Positions 12,294 through 24,200 of a stretch of 64,000 bases of DNA are shown here, one piece after another. The notes beneath the pieces are model-generated. The model was not told the DNA's origin. It worked only from the letters and a program-made list of their open reading frames with translations, and made no database searches. Within the stretch, counting starts at the first letter, position 1; every line of letters starts with the position of its first letter. The position numbers and the translations under genes were made by a program. Origin of the DNA: Neospora caninum Liverpool (taxonomy: Eukaryota > Apicomplexa > Conoidasida > Eucoccidiorida > Sarcocystidae); contig NC_018386.1 of NCBI RefSeq assembly GCF_000208865.1, positions 1,426,001 through 1,490,000 on the forward strand. Reading direction: 5' to 3'.

Positions 12294-15200
12294 GTGTGTC
12301 GCCTATCGCCTCCCAGTTTCTCTCCCAGCATCTACCGGGCACTCAAAGCGCGGCGGTTTTCCACTTCGAGCTTCGAGGAATTTGTTCCTTTCCGTTCGAA
12401 TTTTTTTCTCTCCTCTCTGCGTCTCTCACGCCTGCAGGAGAGCGCGTCCGTGCAGGACAGCTTCAGTGAGTTCCCGTCTCTGTCTCATGTGTTGTCACTT
12501 TTTCCACTGTCTCCTTTTTCGTTGAAAAGAAGGCGCGATACGCTTCTCGTGCCTCTCCTGGCGAGCCCAAACTTCTTGTCTTTCTGGATCTTTTGGAGAG
12601 CTGGAGAGAAAAGCGAGAACGCGTTCGAGGGTCTCTGCAGATCCCGTCCAGTTTCTTTGCCCCCAGGGCACAAGCGCGGGACGCGAAACCCCTGCCTCCG
12701 TGTGTCGCGTTTGGCTTGTTCTCTTTCTCTGCCTCTTTTTCTCCTTATTCCCGCGTGTGGCGAGAAGAGAATAAACGCGGGGAAGATGGGGAAAACGGGC
12801 TGGCGAGCCGCTCAGCCCGCAGGGGAAAGGCGAGGAGACTGGACAGGCGGGATCAACCTAGGAGAAGAGACAGAAGAAAAAGCGACAGCGTTCTCTCTCC
12901 ACATTCGTCTCGCTCGCAGAGAGGGATGCGTCACAAAGACGGCAGACCGCTCTTACGCGGAATCCCCTGAAGACCATGTGAGAAAGAACCGAGTTTCACA
13001 AACCTCTTTGTGTCGTGTTAGAGACGTCACCCTTGCTCCGCTTTGGACGTGGTCTTCTCCCTCGTGTGAGGATGTGTCTGTCAGCCGCCTCCCTTGCGGC
13101 GTGAGTTCCGAGTTCGACACTTACCTGGATTCCCTCAAATCGGTTTTTGCTTCCTTGCTCGATCTCCTGCGCATGCGCCCGTCTGCTCTGCCGTCTTCCT
13201 CCCTGGCGAGCGCTTCTCTCGTAGCTCCGTACCACCCCTCGCCGGTTGCTGCGTGCCTTCTTCTCTCGCAAGTCGCCTCCCCTCTCTCTCTTCCTGCGTC
13301 ATTTCCTGCCTCTTTGCATAACTCCGCCAAAGAGACGCCCTCGCTCGAAGTTGCAGCCTTGCCAGCGTACCTGCTCGCGCGGCGGCAACTGCAAGATCTT
13401 CTCCCTCTTACGCCTGCTCTGTCTCTTTCTTCCTCCGCGTCTCTTCCTTCCTTCTCTCCGTCCTTCTCGTCTCTTTCGCTGCATGCTTCAGCGTGGCGGC
13501 GGGCGTTTCGTCGCTTGGTTCAGCCAGGGCGCGTGCCTGGCGAGGCGCTGGAAAGCGGAGACACGCAAGACTTCTTCGATCTCCTCGCTCTCCCTCGCCG
13601 CCCGTGGCAGACAGAATGGAGACGGATGCGCTACGCCGCCTGCGTGGCAGTTTGTGCTCTTTTCCAGGCGCTGGCTGCTGCGCGGGAGAACGCGGGGAAA
13701 AGGAGCGTCGCAGACAGTCCGGAGGATCGCGGAGGCCGACAGGAGACAGGACTTGAGGCGTCTGAGGTCGACGGCGACGGAGCAGATGAAGTCTTGAGTG
13801 CGCTCTACGACGCAGCTGTGCTGTCCCTACGCGCAGGCGCGAGAAGAAGGGAGAACAGCGAGGAGACGGAGGCGGCGACAGCGAGAGTCACGAGGTCAGA
13901 GACGTGGGACGATGCAGACGCAGAAGAACCGGAAGACGTTACGGCCATTCCCATAGAAGACGGCGTTGACTTGGATGGAGAGGGCGTAGTCGCATTCCAA
14001 GACGTGGCCGTCACGGACGCAGGCCTCACGTCTGTGCTTCCTCTTTTCGACGAATACCGCGAAACAGCACAGCGTCTCTCGATGGCCTTTCGGAGTGCCA
14101 AGCGAAAACGAAACACACGCCAAATGTGTCCCTCGTCTGCCTCTTCTTCTGTCTCGTCTGCCTCTTCTTCTGTCTCGTCTGCCTCTTCTTCTGTCTCGTG
14201 TCGGGTGGGCCGTAGCCCCGTCTTGTCGGTGGTCTCGTTTTCCTCGTCACTGCTGTCTTTCGAGGATCTCCTCGCTGCGTTGCAGGGTCGTGGCCAGGGA
14301 CCGGCCTCAGGCGTTTCTTTTTTCGGCTGCATGCAGTCCGAGCTGGTGACGGCGTTTCTGCGTCCGCGCCCGGCGGCTGCTGTACAGACAGCGAGCGCAG
14401 GCCAGGCAGGGGGAGGCGAAGCGGCTCCAGACGGAGGCAGCGAGAGGACAAAGCGGTGCGCGGTCCTGCCGCCGCCACTGCCGTTTGGTTCTTTCGGCCG
14501 CAAGCAGCAAATCACCGGGGGCACGGGGTGGGAAAAACCCGCGGCGCGGAGCCTGGCCGTCGTGGACTTTAATTTGCATCTTCCGCAGGGGCCTCTCTCG
14601 CGGTCTCTGCTCGTCTGCTCGCGCTGCTCTGAAGAAAGTGCCGGCGGTGCGTGCGATTTCGAGCGCGCATGCGCGGACGGCTCGGCCTCTCGCGGCACGC
14701 CAGTGGCGGGATGCTGTCTCTTGGGGCCTGCAGCCGCGGCGCTGTGCGGCTCGTGGGCTCCCCAGACCCCCGAAGGGCGAGGCGAGGGCGCCAGGAGACA
14801 CCAAGAAGAGGGAGAAGGACAGGGCGAAGGGGTTTCCGTCCGTCTTTTAGTGCACCTGGATGCAAATGTGCTGGGTTGGGCTGCAGCAGACGCAGGAGAG
14901 AAGGGAGACGAGGAAAGGAAGGAACCGGCCATGGCTCCTCTGCATGCGCTGGTGGGCGATCTCTTGCAGCGAGCGGTGTGGACGATGAAGAAGAACGAAG
15001 TCTCTGTCTTTTTCGTCCCTCTTCCTGGGCTCGCAGGCGTTCAGCCTGGAGACGCCAGCGCGGACCGACTGCCTCGAGTCTCCCGAGTCTCCGAACGAGC
15101 AGAGCAAAGGCTCGACCTGCCTCACAGCCAGTCCACCTCGCCAGGCGCCTTCCTCTTGCCTCTCGCACCCTCGTCTCTCGACGACGTGGCAGCTCCTCTG

Positions 15201-18200
15201 TGTGTCCCTCTCGTCTTTTCTCTCCGCCTCGTCGACTTCCAGTCTCTCTTCCCATCCCTCTCCGTCTCTCCTCCCCCGTCTCTCTCTCCCTCTCTCTCTC
15301 CTTCTCTCTCTCCTTCTCCCTCTCCTTCTCCATCTTCCAGCGCGGGAGGGCGAGGGAGCGAGTTTCTCGACGTTCGGCGCATTGCGGAGCTCGTCGTGGA
15401 GGCTTCGCAGCGCAGTCGCTCTCTCCTGCGCATCGCCGAGGATTTCGAGAGTTTCGCTTCGGTTGTTTTCCATCTTCTTCTCGAGCCCCGCCCGCAGGCG
15501 CGGCGCGTCCTCCTGTCGCTGATTCTCGCCTCGGCACGCGGGGAAGACGCCTCCGTTTCCGACAGCCAAGAGCCCACACCGGACGTCGATTGCGAGGCAG
15601 CGCCGGGAGGAAGTTTCTCGGGCCTTGGAGGGTTTCGCGATCGAGCTGAAGAGCGCCTTGTTCAGAGGTTTGTCGAGAGTCGCTTGAGAGCAGCGAGCGC
15701 GGAACACGCGAGTCCAGCGCATGAAGCACTGCGTTCTGATGCCCCAGACGCATGCGAGCCTCTGCCGCCGTCGCCTGCGTCGCCCGCCAGGCGTCCCAGG
15801 TGGTGGGCTCCGGCGTCCCGTCGCTCTTCGTCGAGGCCACGGCGACTTCTCTCGCTCCTCTCGTCGTCTCAAGAATCCGCAGCCTCGTCACCGGTCCTTG
15901 GTGCCCAGGATGGCGCTTCGGAGCAAGAGCCCAACACCGGGACGGTCGACAGGTCAGGCGGGGGGACTGCCTCGAGGCGCGACACGCCTGCAGCGGCCGC
16001 GGAGACATCTCCGACAGTCGCGTCCCGCCCCGCACGCCGCGCCGGCGGAGGGAAGTTGTCGCCTCTTCTGCTTTCGAACTTGGACATGGAGACGCCCGGA
16101 CCGCACGAAGCGAAGGCTTTGCCGGCAACTCCGAGCCAGTTTGAGTCGGCTTGTCCTTTGGAGGCCGGGGAGGCGATTCGAGGGAAGCGAGACGGCAAAA
16201 AGGGACAGGGCGGGGAAGAGCGCGAACCTCGGCGGCGCATGTCTCTCTTTCGCGCCTCGCTGAAGTCGCCCCTCTGGCGTCTCCGGTCGACGGGATCTCT
16301 TCCCAGCACGCCCGTTCCAGGCTCGTGCGTCTCCGACGACAAACGCGACATGGGCGAGGCCGAACAGAGAAGATCCGGGGAAAGCGAAGAAGAGAAGAGC
16401 GCGGATTTTGCGCGCACAGCAGAGGAAAAACAGCCGGCCCGCGACGGAAGCGAGGCGCGTGTGGGCTCGGGCCTCGAGGGACGGTCTGAGGCCGTGTGGG
16501 GAGCCTTGAGGCCTTGGTTGCCCTCGCTGGCAGACTTGGCGTGCCTGCATAAGAGGATCTACGCTCGCCGCGTGCTTCGATCGCAAGAGGCGAAAAAAGC
16601 GCAAAACAAAGACGAAAACGAAGAAGTAAGCCGACTGGTCGACAGCTTGTTTGCGAACGGCGTGGTGATTCAGGGGGTTTATTTTCAGGTGATTCGTTCC
16701 GATGAGGTCTGGCGAAAGCTCCACCGGGAGCGGCAGGCTGCGCGCGCGGCGCTGTATCGCTTTCCGCAGTTTGCCTGTCCTCCTCTCTTTCTTCTCCTCG
16801 AGATGGCGGCCTTGCGGCTCTTCGCCTCGCCTCTCAGTCACCCCACACTGCTCCCCTGTTTGCTCCCAAACAGCCCCGTCTCTTCTTGCTCGGCCTTTGT
16901 GGGGCTGGAAGAGGCCTCGCGCTTGCCCTCTCCGCTGACTCCGCTGGGCGTTGCGGACGCGCTTTTCTGCGAAGAAGGCGCGTGCCGCCAAACGGCTGGG
17001 ACAGACGGGAACGAGCACGAGAACGAAAACGCTCTCGCCCCGCCTCCCGCGACGCCCCACGAATCGCGGCTGTCGAGGGACGCGAGACTCCGCGTCTCTC
17101 TCTTGCCGCCTCTCTTTGCGTTTCCCTTCTTCTCCTCGGTCACGCCTCGGTTCTCCGCCGCGCCGCCGTCGCGCTCTCTCTCTGCTTCTGGAGACGGTCG
17201 CGCCCCGCCTCTCCACAGCGCCGAAACGGCGGCCGACGCGCTCCTGCCCTTCTGGCCCCAGCTGAAGCCGGAGGCACCTCCCTTTCGGGTCGTGGACTCG
17301 GAGGCGGAAAACGAAGACCGAGGTCTGCATGCGGAGAAGGCTGAGGAAGGCGCAGGGGCAATCCGACAAGGCGTGTTCCTGCCGCTCTCGGGTGCCGCTT
17401 CCAACCCTGCGGGGCTCGCCCTCGTCCACTGGCGAGTCGCGGGCGACACAGTCCCGAAGACAGAGGAGAGGGACACTGTGGGGCGAGGCAGGAGACGAGA
17501 CGAAGAAGTCCGCTGCCAGGCAGAGAAAGACGAGACGCACGCGGCGTGTCTCGCAGCGTCGCAAGTCGTGAATGTCTCACGCGACTCCCTCGTCCTTCGT
17601 CCCCTCCTCCCTCGCGCGTTGTCTTCGTCTCTCCTCAGCGCTGTCGGCAAAGCGTCGCCGGAGTGTCTCGCGCTCTTCGCTCCCATTTCCAAAGAGGGCG
17701 AGTGTCTATCCAGCTGTGGCGAGTCCCATCCCAGCAGCCTTCACATTCGCGAAGACGCGCGAGAAGACCAGCGCGCGAGAGAGAAAGACGGAGGTTCTGG
17801 GGAAAACATCTGGAGCGTTGTCGGCGAGCGGTGTCGTGTGTGGGTGCTCTGTGGAGGAGACAACGGAGACAGAGCGGGGCAGAAAGAGAACGCTTTGGGA
17901 GAGAAAGGCGAGGAGACTGCGAAGACGGACGCCGGGGCAGGGCCGTCGCCTCCCGGAGGGAACCGGCCGAAAGGCGGCAGTCCCCTCGGAATCCTTCTCC
18001 TTCCTGAGCATCTCTCTTCTTTGTCGTGGAGCGTGAGGCCAAGTGCTTTCCAGTTTGATCCGCCGCCGGTTGAGACGCTGGCCGTTTACGTCGAGGAAAC
18101 AAACGTCGGTAGACAGAGCGACGGCTCGTCTCTCTGCACTGGGCCTCCCGCAACGAAGGCCGCTGGCGAAGATGGGTGTGCTGTGGGGAGCCGTCTCCGT

Positions 18201-21200
18201 CCGGGGCCTTCCGCGTCTCTTTCCGCGCGGGGTCGTCGCTGCGGAGACATGCGCCGCTCCGTGCGGGAAGTTTGTCTCTTTCTTCTGGGCGAGGCGTGCG
18301 GGCACGTGGGGCATCCTCAGGGCCTCCGCGCGATCCTCCACGCCAGGCACCTCCCCGTCGGCCCCGCGGAATGGCTCATGCTCGCCGAGCTCTTCTGCGC
18401 GTTTCCAGAGAACGCCGGACCCGCGCCGCGAGGCAGAGAAGGGGAAAAAAGCCTTCGCGAAACAGACGACCAAGGAGCGAGCGTCGGCCACGCGACGCGG
18501 GAAGGACGCGACGAAAAAGAGGGAGAAAAAGAGGAAGAGAGAGAGAAAGAAGAGTTTCGGTGCGTCGTGGGGAGGAGGGAGGAGCGTGCGCGCGAGGTGT
18601 TTGGACTGATTGCGGCAGATCTTCTTGGGTCTTCTGTCAAGCATGCACTTCGTCACCTCTCTCCGCGTTTTTCGGTGTTTTCTGCCCACGTCGCGGCCAC
18701 CACAGATTGGCTGTTTGCTAACGCGGGCGGCGAGCGTCTCTCTGCGCCTTCTGCGACGGTCAAGGGGGCGGTCTCTCTGTGCCTCGCTCTCCAGTTCCTC
18801 CGCGTCACTGCCTTGTTTCCGTCTCTGCGACGGCTCTTTCCACTCCTTGCGCTCGCCCCGGCCTCTCAGGCGCCGCGAGTCTTCCTGCAGCGGTCTCTCT
18901 CGTACCACCTCGGCCTGGCGATTCCTGCCGCGACCGCTGCGCCTGCTCGCGCGCCACTGTCCGGCTCCGCGCGGAAGCAAAGAATTTGGGCGCAAGTCCA
19001 GGGAGGCAGTCAGAGAGAGAGAGTCCGCTGGCGGTGCGCCATCCTCGCGCATTTCCTCGCGGGAATCCCGGCCGAAGAGGAGACCGCGCAGAAGCTGGAG
19101 ACGGCGTGGGGGGCGATCGGGGACGCACCAGTCCGCGAGGAAGAGCCGACTTCGAGGGAGCAGCGAGTCTGGGTGCGACCGCGTCTGAAGTCCGTTTTGG
19201 AAGCGGAAGACGTCGCGTGTTTTGCCTTGTCGCTCGGCCAACTGTCCCTCGACGCCCTTCTGGCAGCTGCGAATGTGGAGAGCGAGTTTGGAGCTCAGGA
19301 ACAGAGGGAGACAGAGAGGAAGAAGACGCGTAGAGACTTCGGGGTGCCGTCGCTCCTTGCTCTCCTGCAGCACGACCTCGTCTTTGCGGCGCCGACGGCG
19401 GAGCTGTGCATGCCTTCGCCCTCGACGCTCAGCGCCTTCCTCGCTCGCCACCCTCCTGCGTCTACAGCGGCGCACTGTGCTCCCTTGCCCGCCTGTGCGG
19501 CTGGAAAGAACCGAGAAGAAGCGAGAGCGGGTCGCGACGAGGCGAGAGAGGGTCGCGACGAGGCGAGAGAGGGTCGAGACGCGGAGATTCTGAAGATTCC
19601 GATTCTAAGGAAGGGTGCCGTCGACGCTCTCCCGCGATCCTTGCGCGCCGCCGTCGTTTGCCAGATGATGCTTCGTTCGCTTCTGCGAGACGAAACGAAG
19701 GCGGAAAGGCGCGAGATCGAGCGGAGCGAGAAAGAGGAGAAGGAGCCGAACGGCTTTGCCGGTCCTCGCGTCGTCGTGGAACTCGGGGGGACCGCAGGCG
19801 TGTCGAATCTGGCGGATCGCCACCTGCTGCACTTTCTCTTGCATGCAGTCGTGCAGTTCGACTGCTGGCAAGGCTTCTTGTTTGAGGCGTCGCGTTCAAA
19901 GCGAGACGCGCCGTCTGCCTCTCTGTCTTCCTGTCCTGGAAAGAGCGACTTGCCGCTGCGAGGAGCGGAGAAAAGACGGCAGGAACTCGTGTTTGTGGCT
20001 CTGGTCTCGAGCGTGGAGAACATCCGGGTGGCTGTTCACCACAGCCTGGAGTTGCAGATTCTGCTCCTCCTCGTCCAGGGCCTGAATCGTCTCCAGCGGG
20101 GCTTCCTGGCCTCGTCGCGGCTGCGTCTGATGAAGGCCGCCGACCTTTTCGAAGATTTGTGGGGTTCGGTCTCCACTGCTGCGTCCTCGGCGCACCGCGG
20201 CGCTTCAGGCTTGCGCGACACGCCGAGGGAGCGAGAGAGCGGAAAGGAAGAGACGACAGCGAACCCGTGGCGTCAAGACTGGAACGGCGGGGCTTGCTCC
20301 GGACCCCACCCCCTGATGCTCTTTCCGGTGTGGCTGCTTCTTCTTCTCTCCTACTGCGGCGCCGTGACTACGGCCTCGGCCGACTCCAAGTCGCGCTCCG
20401 AGGACGACAAAGGCGGATCGGGAGGCACGGCCTCGTTCCTGCTCTCGCTGCCGCCAGGCGTGCCCCAAGGCGAGTTCCTGACTGCTTGCGTGGCGATTTA
20501 CGCGGACCTCTTCCGCCTGCTGCGCCTCCGCTTTCCGGCGTGTCCCCTCGCCGCAGGTCCGCCGCACCTGCTGCCTTCCGCTCTCCCGTTCACGCCCCAG
20601 CTGACGATCGATCGGCGCTGTCTGGCGCCGCTCTTCCCGGCGGCTTCGCGCGGGGGCCAGGGCGAGGCCGCGCAGCCGGTCGGCCGGGTGCGTTCGCTGA
20701 CGAGCATCTTTTCCGACGAGGAACACGAGGCGGAGGAAGAGAAAAGGGAGAAGGCGCCCGGGAGGAAAAGCGCGCGCGTCCCGCTCGACTCCGGCCTCTC
20801 TGTGGTCCCTTTGAAGAACGACCTCAGTCCAGCCTCGCTGGAAGCCTTCCGGCTCTTTGGGTGTACGTACACCCCAAAATTCCCGCAGCCCGAGCACTGT
20901 CGCCTGCCGGAAGACGCGGTTCTCTCCGCGCAGCAGGTTTCGGCGATTGTCTGTTTCAATCTCCGCCGCTGTCAACCGCTCCTCTCTCTCTGGCTCGCCT
21001 CCGTGTCGCTCAGTCCGCCGCGCGGCGACGACGCAGTCGCTGCCGCCAGCGCCGTGGGCTCGGCCGTTGTCGCGACCCTCCTGTCTTCGCCCGCGTCGCC
21101 TCTCTCTCCCACCCTCTTTTCCCGGACCTCGCCGTCTCTCTCGCCGCGCTCGTCCTCCCTCGCCGACACGCGAGACAGCGGCCAGCGTATCCGCGCCACT

Positions 21201-24200
21201 CCGCTGATTCTTCTCCCTTCTGTCTTCTTGAACGCGAGCAGCTGTGCGCCTTTTCTCGAGACCGGCAGCGCAGACGATCTGTGGGCGAGGGAGAGTGGTG
21301 ACCCCCTCCCTCGCAAACGCGATTTCCGCTTTCTGGACGAGAACGAAGGACACCTGGCGCGGTGGTGGAGCGCTCAACGAGACCAAGGCGTCCGCGTCTT
21401 CTCGTGCGGCAGCAACGAGAGCGGCGCTCTCGGCTTGGGTCGCCCGGCGTTCTTCCCGTTCGATCCTGTTCTCGAGGAAGAGCAGAACGACGTCGAAGTC
21501 AGTCGCGGCGTAGACATCTGGTAAGAGGAGGGAGAAGAGCGGCATCTGGAGGCCTGCATGCGCAAGGCCTCAGCAGTCGCGTGTCCCCGCGTGCGAACCA
21601 AGTCTCTGCCGCACCCGCCTCGTGAATGTCGTGAAACACGATGTTGAGTCGACTGGGGTGTCTGGAAAGAAAGCAGAGCGACGCAAATAGCTGGGTTTTA
21701 TAGAGGCAGGCTCGAAGTGGTAGACTCGCAGAGAGGAAAGAGGTGGGGTGTCGAGTCTTTCGAAACGTGCATGCGGCAAGAAAGAGCGAAGCTATCGCTT
21801 CGGGTCACTGGGTGGGAAGTCCAGGGGAGGTGCGTGTGGCGGCATCGGGGTCGGACTGAGAGTCCCGGTTGCAGTGTACGGACGCCTCAGCACGTGGGGG
21901 GTCGCGCATGTTTGTCTCTGCGAAAGAGAGGGGACGGACTGCGGTGTCGAACTTTCTGCGAACTCTCGAGGCTGCCTGCCGTGTGTTGTCTTCAGGTGGA
22001 CGCCACAGCCTCAGCGAATCTGCGCGCTGCCTCCCAACGTCAAAAGCATCGCAGGCGGTGCGGCACACTGTGTCGCTCTCACCTCCTCCGGCTGTCTGTA
22101 CACCTGGGGCTCGAACGCTGCCGGGCAGTGTGGAGTCTCTTCTCTTCCTCGGAACAAGACGCGTCGACGCAGGTCGCAGCGCCATCCCGCAGATGTGGTG
22201 CGGGGGCAGAGCCTTGCTGAGGTCGGCGCGTTTTCGTGGTTCTCTTCCCCGGGTTTTCCTCATCCGTCATCGAACGAGGACGAAGGAGAAGACGAACGGG
22301 AAGAAAGCCAAGACGCAGAGATAGTGCGTGTGGCTGGGGCCTTTCTCAGTCTCCCAGTGCGTGTGGACGTGTACGGAGAAAGCAACGACGGAGAGGGACA
22401 CTGCGCGCCACCCGAGGGAGAAACGGGTTGCGAGGCTGTGTCGAAGGCCTCCGGCTTCTCGAGTTCTCTCCGGAGATCTGTCTTTTCTCCCAAGGTCGCT
22501 TTCTCCCTCGTCGCGTGCGGCGCAGACTTCAGCGCAGCGGTGAGCGCAACCGGCTGCCTGTACACTTGGGGTTCGAACACCTGCGGCGTCTTGGGTCTGG
22601 GCGACACCCACCCTCGCGGCTTCCCCTCTCTCGTCCCACCTGGCAACTTCAGATCTTCTGCGTCTTCCTCGCAAGTTGCCGCAGCCGCGTCCGGCCCTCT
22701 TGCTGCGGCTGCGCTGCCCCGAGTGTCGACTGTGGCGTGCGGAAACAGCCACATGGGTGTCCTCGTGGACGACGGCGAGCTCTACATGTGGGGAAGCAAC
22801 TGGCATTCGGAGTGTGGATACTGCCCGCGTGCGGAAGAGAGACTTTCCAGCGGCCAGCGAGGAGACAACGAAGGCGTCGCGCCCAGCGAAGAACTCCTTT
22901 CCCCTCGGGAAATCTGCGTCTTCGAACTTGCTCCCCTGCGGCGTGACCACCACCACGTTTACGAAGCCGTGATGCACTGGATGTTTGTCAACTCCGACAA
23001 GGACGAGAAGGCCCTCGCTGCGTCGGAAGCACCTGGGCGGAGAGAGGAGGGGCCTCCGTCGCGCATGCGGGGCGGCGTGAGTGCGCGAAGAGTCGCTCGA
23101 ACGCGCCTCGGGGTGAGGATGAATGTTTGTCCGACCAAGAAGAGCTTCACCGTCGTGGTGCTTCCCTCTCTGCTTCCGGATTTGTGTGGGGCAGTCGTGG
23201 CCCACACAAAGGACGCGGCGTCGGCGACGAAACTGCTAAACTACCGTCTCCGCTTCTCGCTCCTTTCCTGCGGCTCTGTACATACACTGGCTCTTGGGAA
23301 CACGCGGTCGGCGGGGCAGAACAACCAAAGAGGGGACGGAGACCAGACGAATCGGGAGAGAGAGAGGGAGGCGCGAGCCTCGGCGCGGCTTGAGGCTAAA
23401 TCCGCACTCGAGAACGAGCGACGCGCGGTGGGGGGAGCAGAGCGACACGAGCCTCCGGAAGAGACAGCCCTCCACACAGGATTCCTCTACGTGTGGGGTC
23501 GCGACACAGGCAACTGCCTCGGCCTCGGATCTGCCGGCGCGAACCCCAGCGCCTATCCCTCTCGGATCCCCATGCTCTTCTTTGAAGAAGAGCGAAGAAA
23601 GAGAGGAGCGCGAGGAGAACGAGACGCGAGAGAGAGAGAGGGAGACGAGCAAGGGGACGGTCGCCCTCTCGTTCTGCGCCAAATCGCGGCAGGCGGCACC
23701 GCCAGTGGCGCAATCGACGAAGACCACCGGCTCTGGCTGTGGGGAGATGTCAGCGGCATCTGCGCAGACTTTTTTCCGTAAGTCTTTTTCGGGAAAGAGC
23801 AGAAAGGGAAGGTTCCGGCCCTTTGGTGTCCCCTTCCGGTCCAATCTGTTCAGGTAGTTTCGTGTCAGAGGGAAGAGACAAAGGCCTCGTGGCAGACGGT
23901 CTCCAAGCGTCATTGGCATGTCCCTTTCACCTGCATCCAGAAAGAGCAGTGACCGGCACAAAGTCAGCCTCGCCAAGTGTCGAAGCGCCGTCAACGCTAA
24001 CAACACATGCGTATGCTTGTTCCTCGTGTGTAGCTGCATGTTAAAAACGACTCACACCTGTCGAGATTGAACTAGCCAAATGGACTTGGGTAGATACACA
24101 TATTCAGATCTGGAGATCGATGTCGGTACAAATCTCAGTCTCTGTCAACCACTTTGTCACTTATATATATATACATATATATAATATGTATATAATATAT

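Noticed and set aside
11204..12469. 421-codon plus-strand frame before the giant gene
   Set aside because: Mostly translation of the CT tract into Ser/Leu/Phe runs; no independent evidence. It may be leader sequence.
17706..19475. 589-codon minus-strand open frame
   Set aside because: Antisense shadow of the giant gene: Arg-rich, no domain, arising from GC-rich codon bias of the plus-strand frame. The same applies to 14569-16128, 15954-17564 and 20205-21545 on the minus strand.
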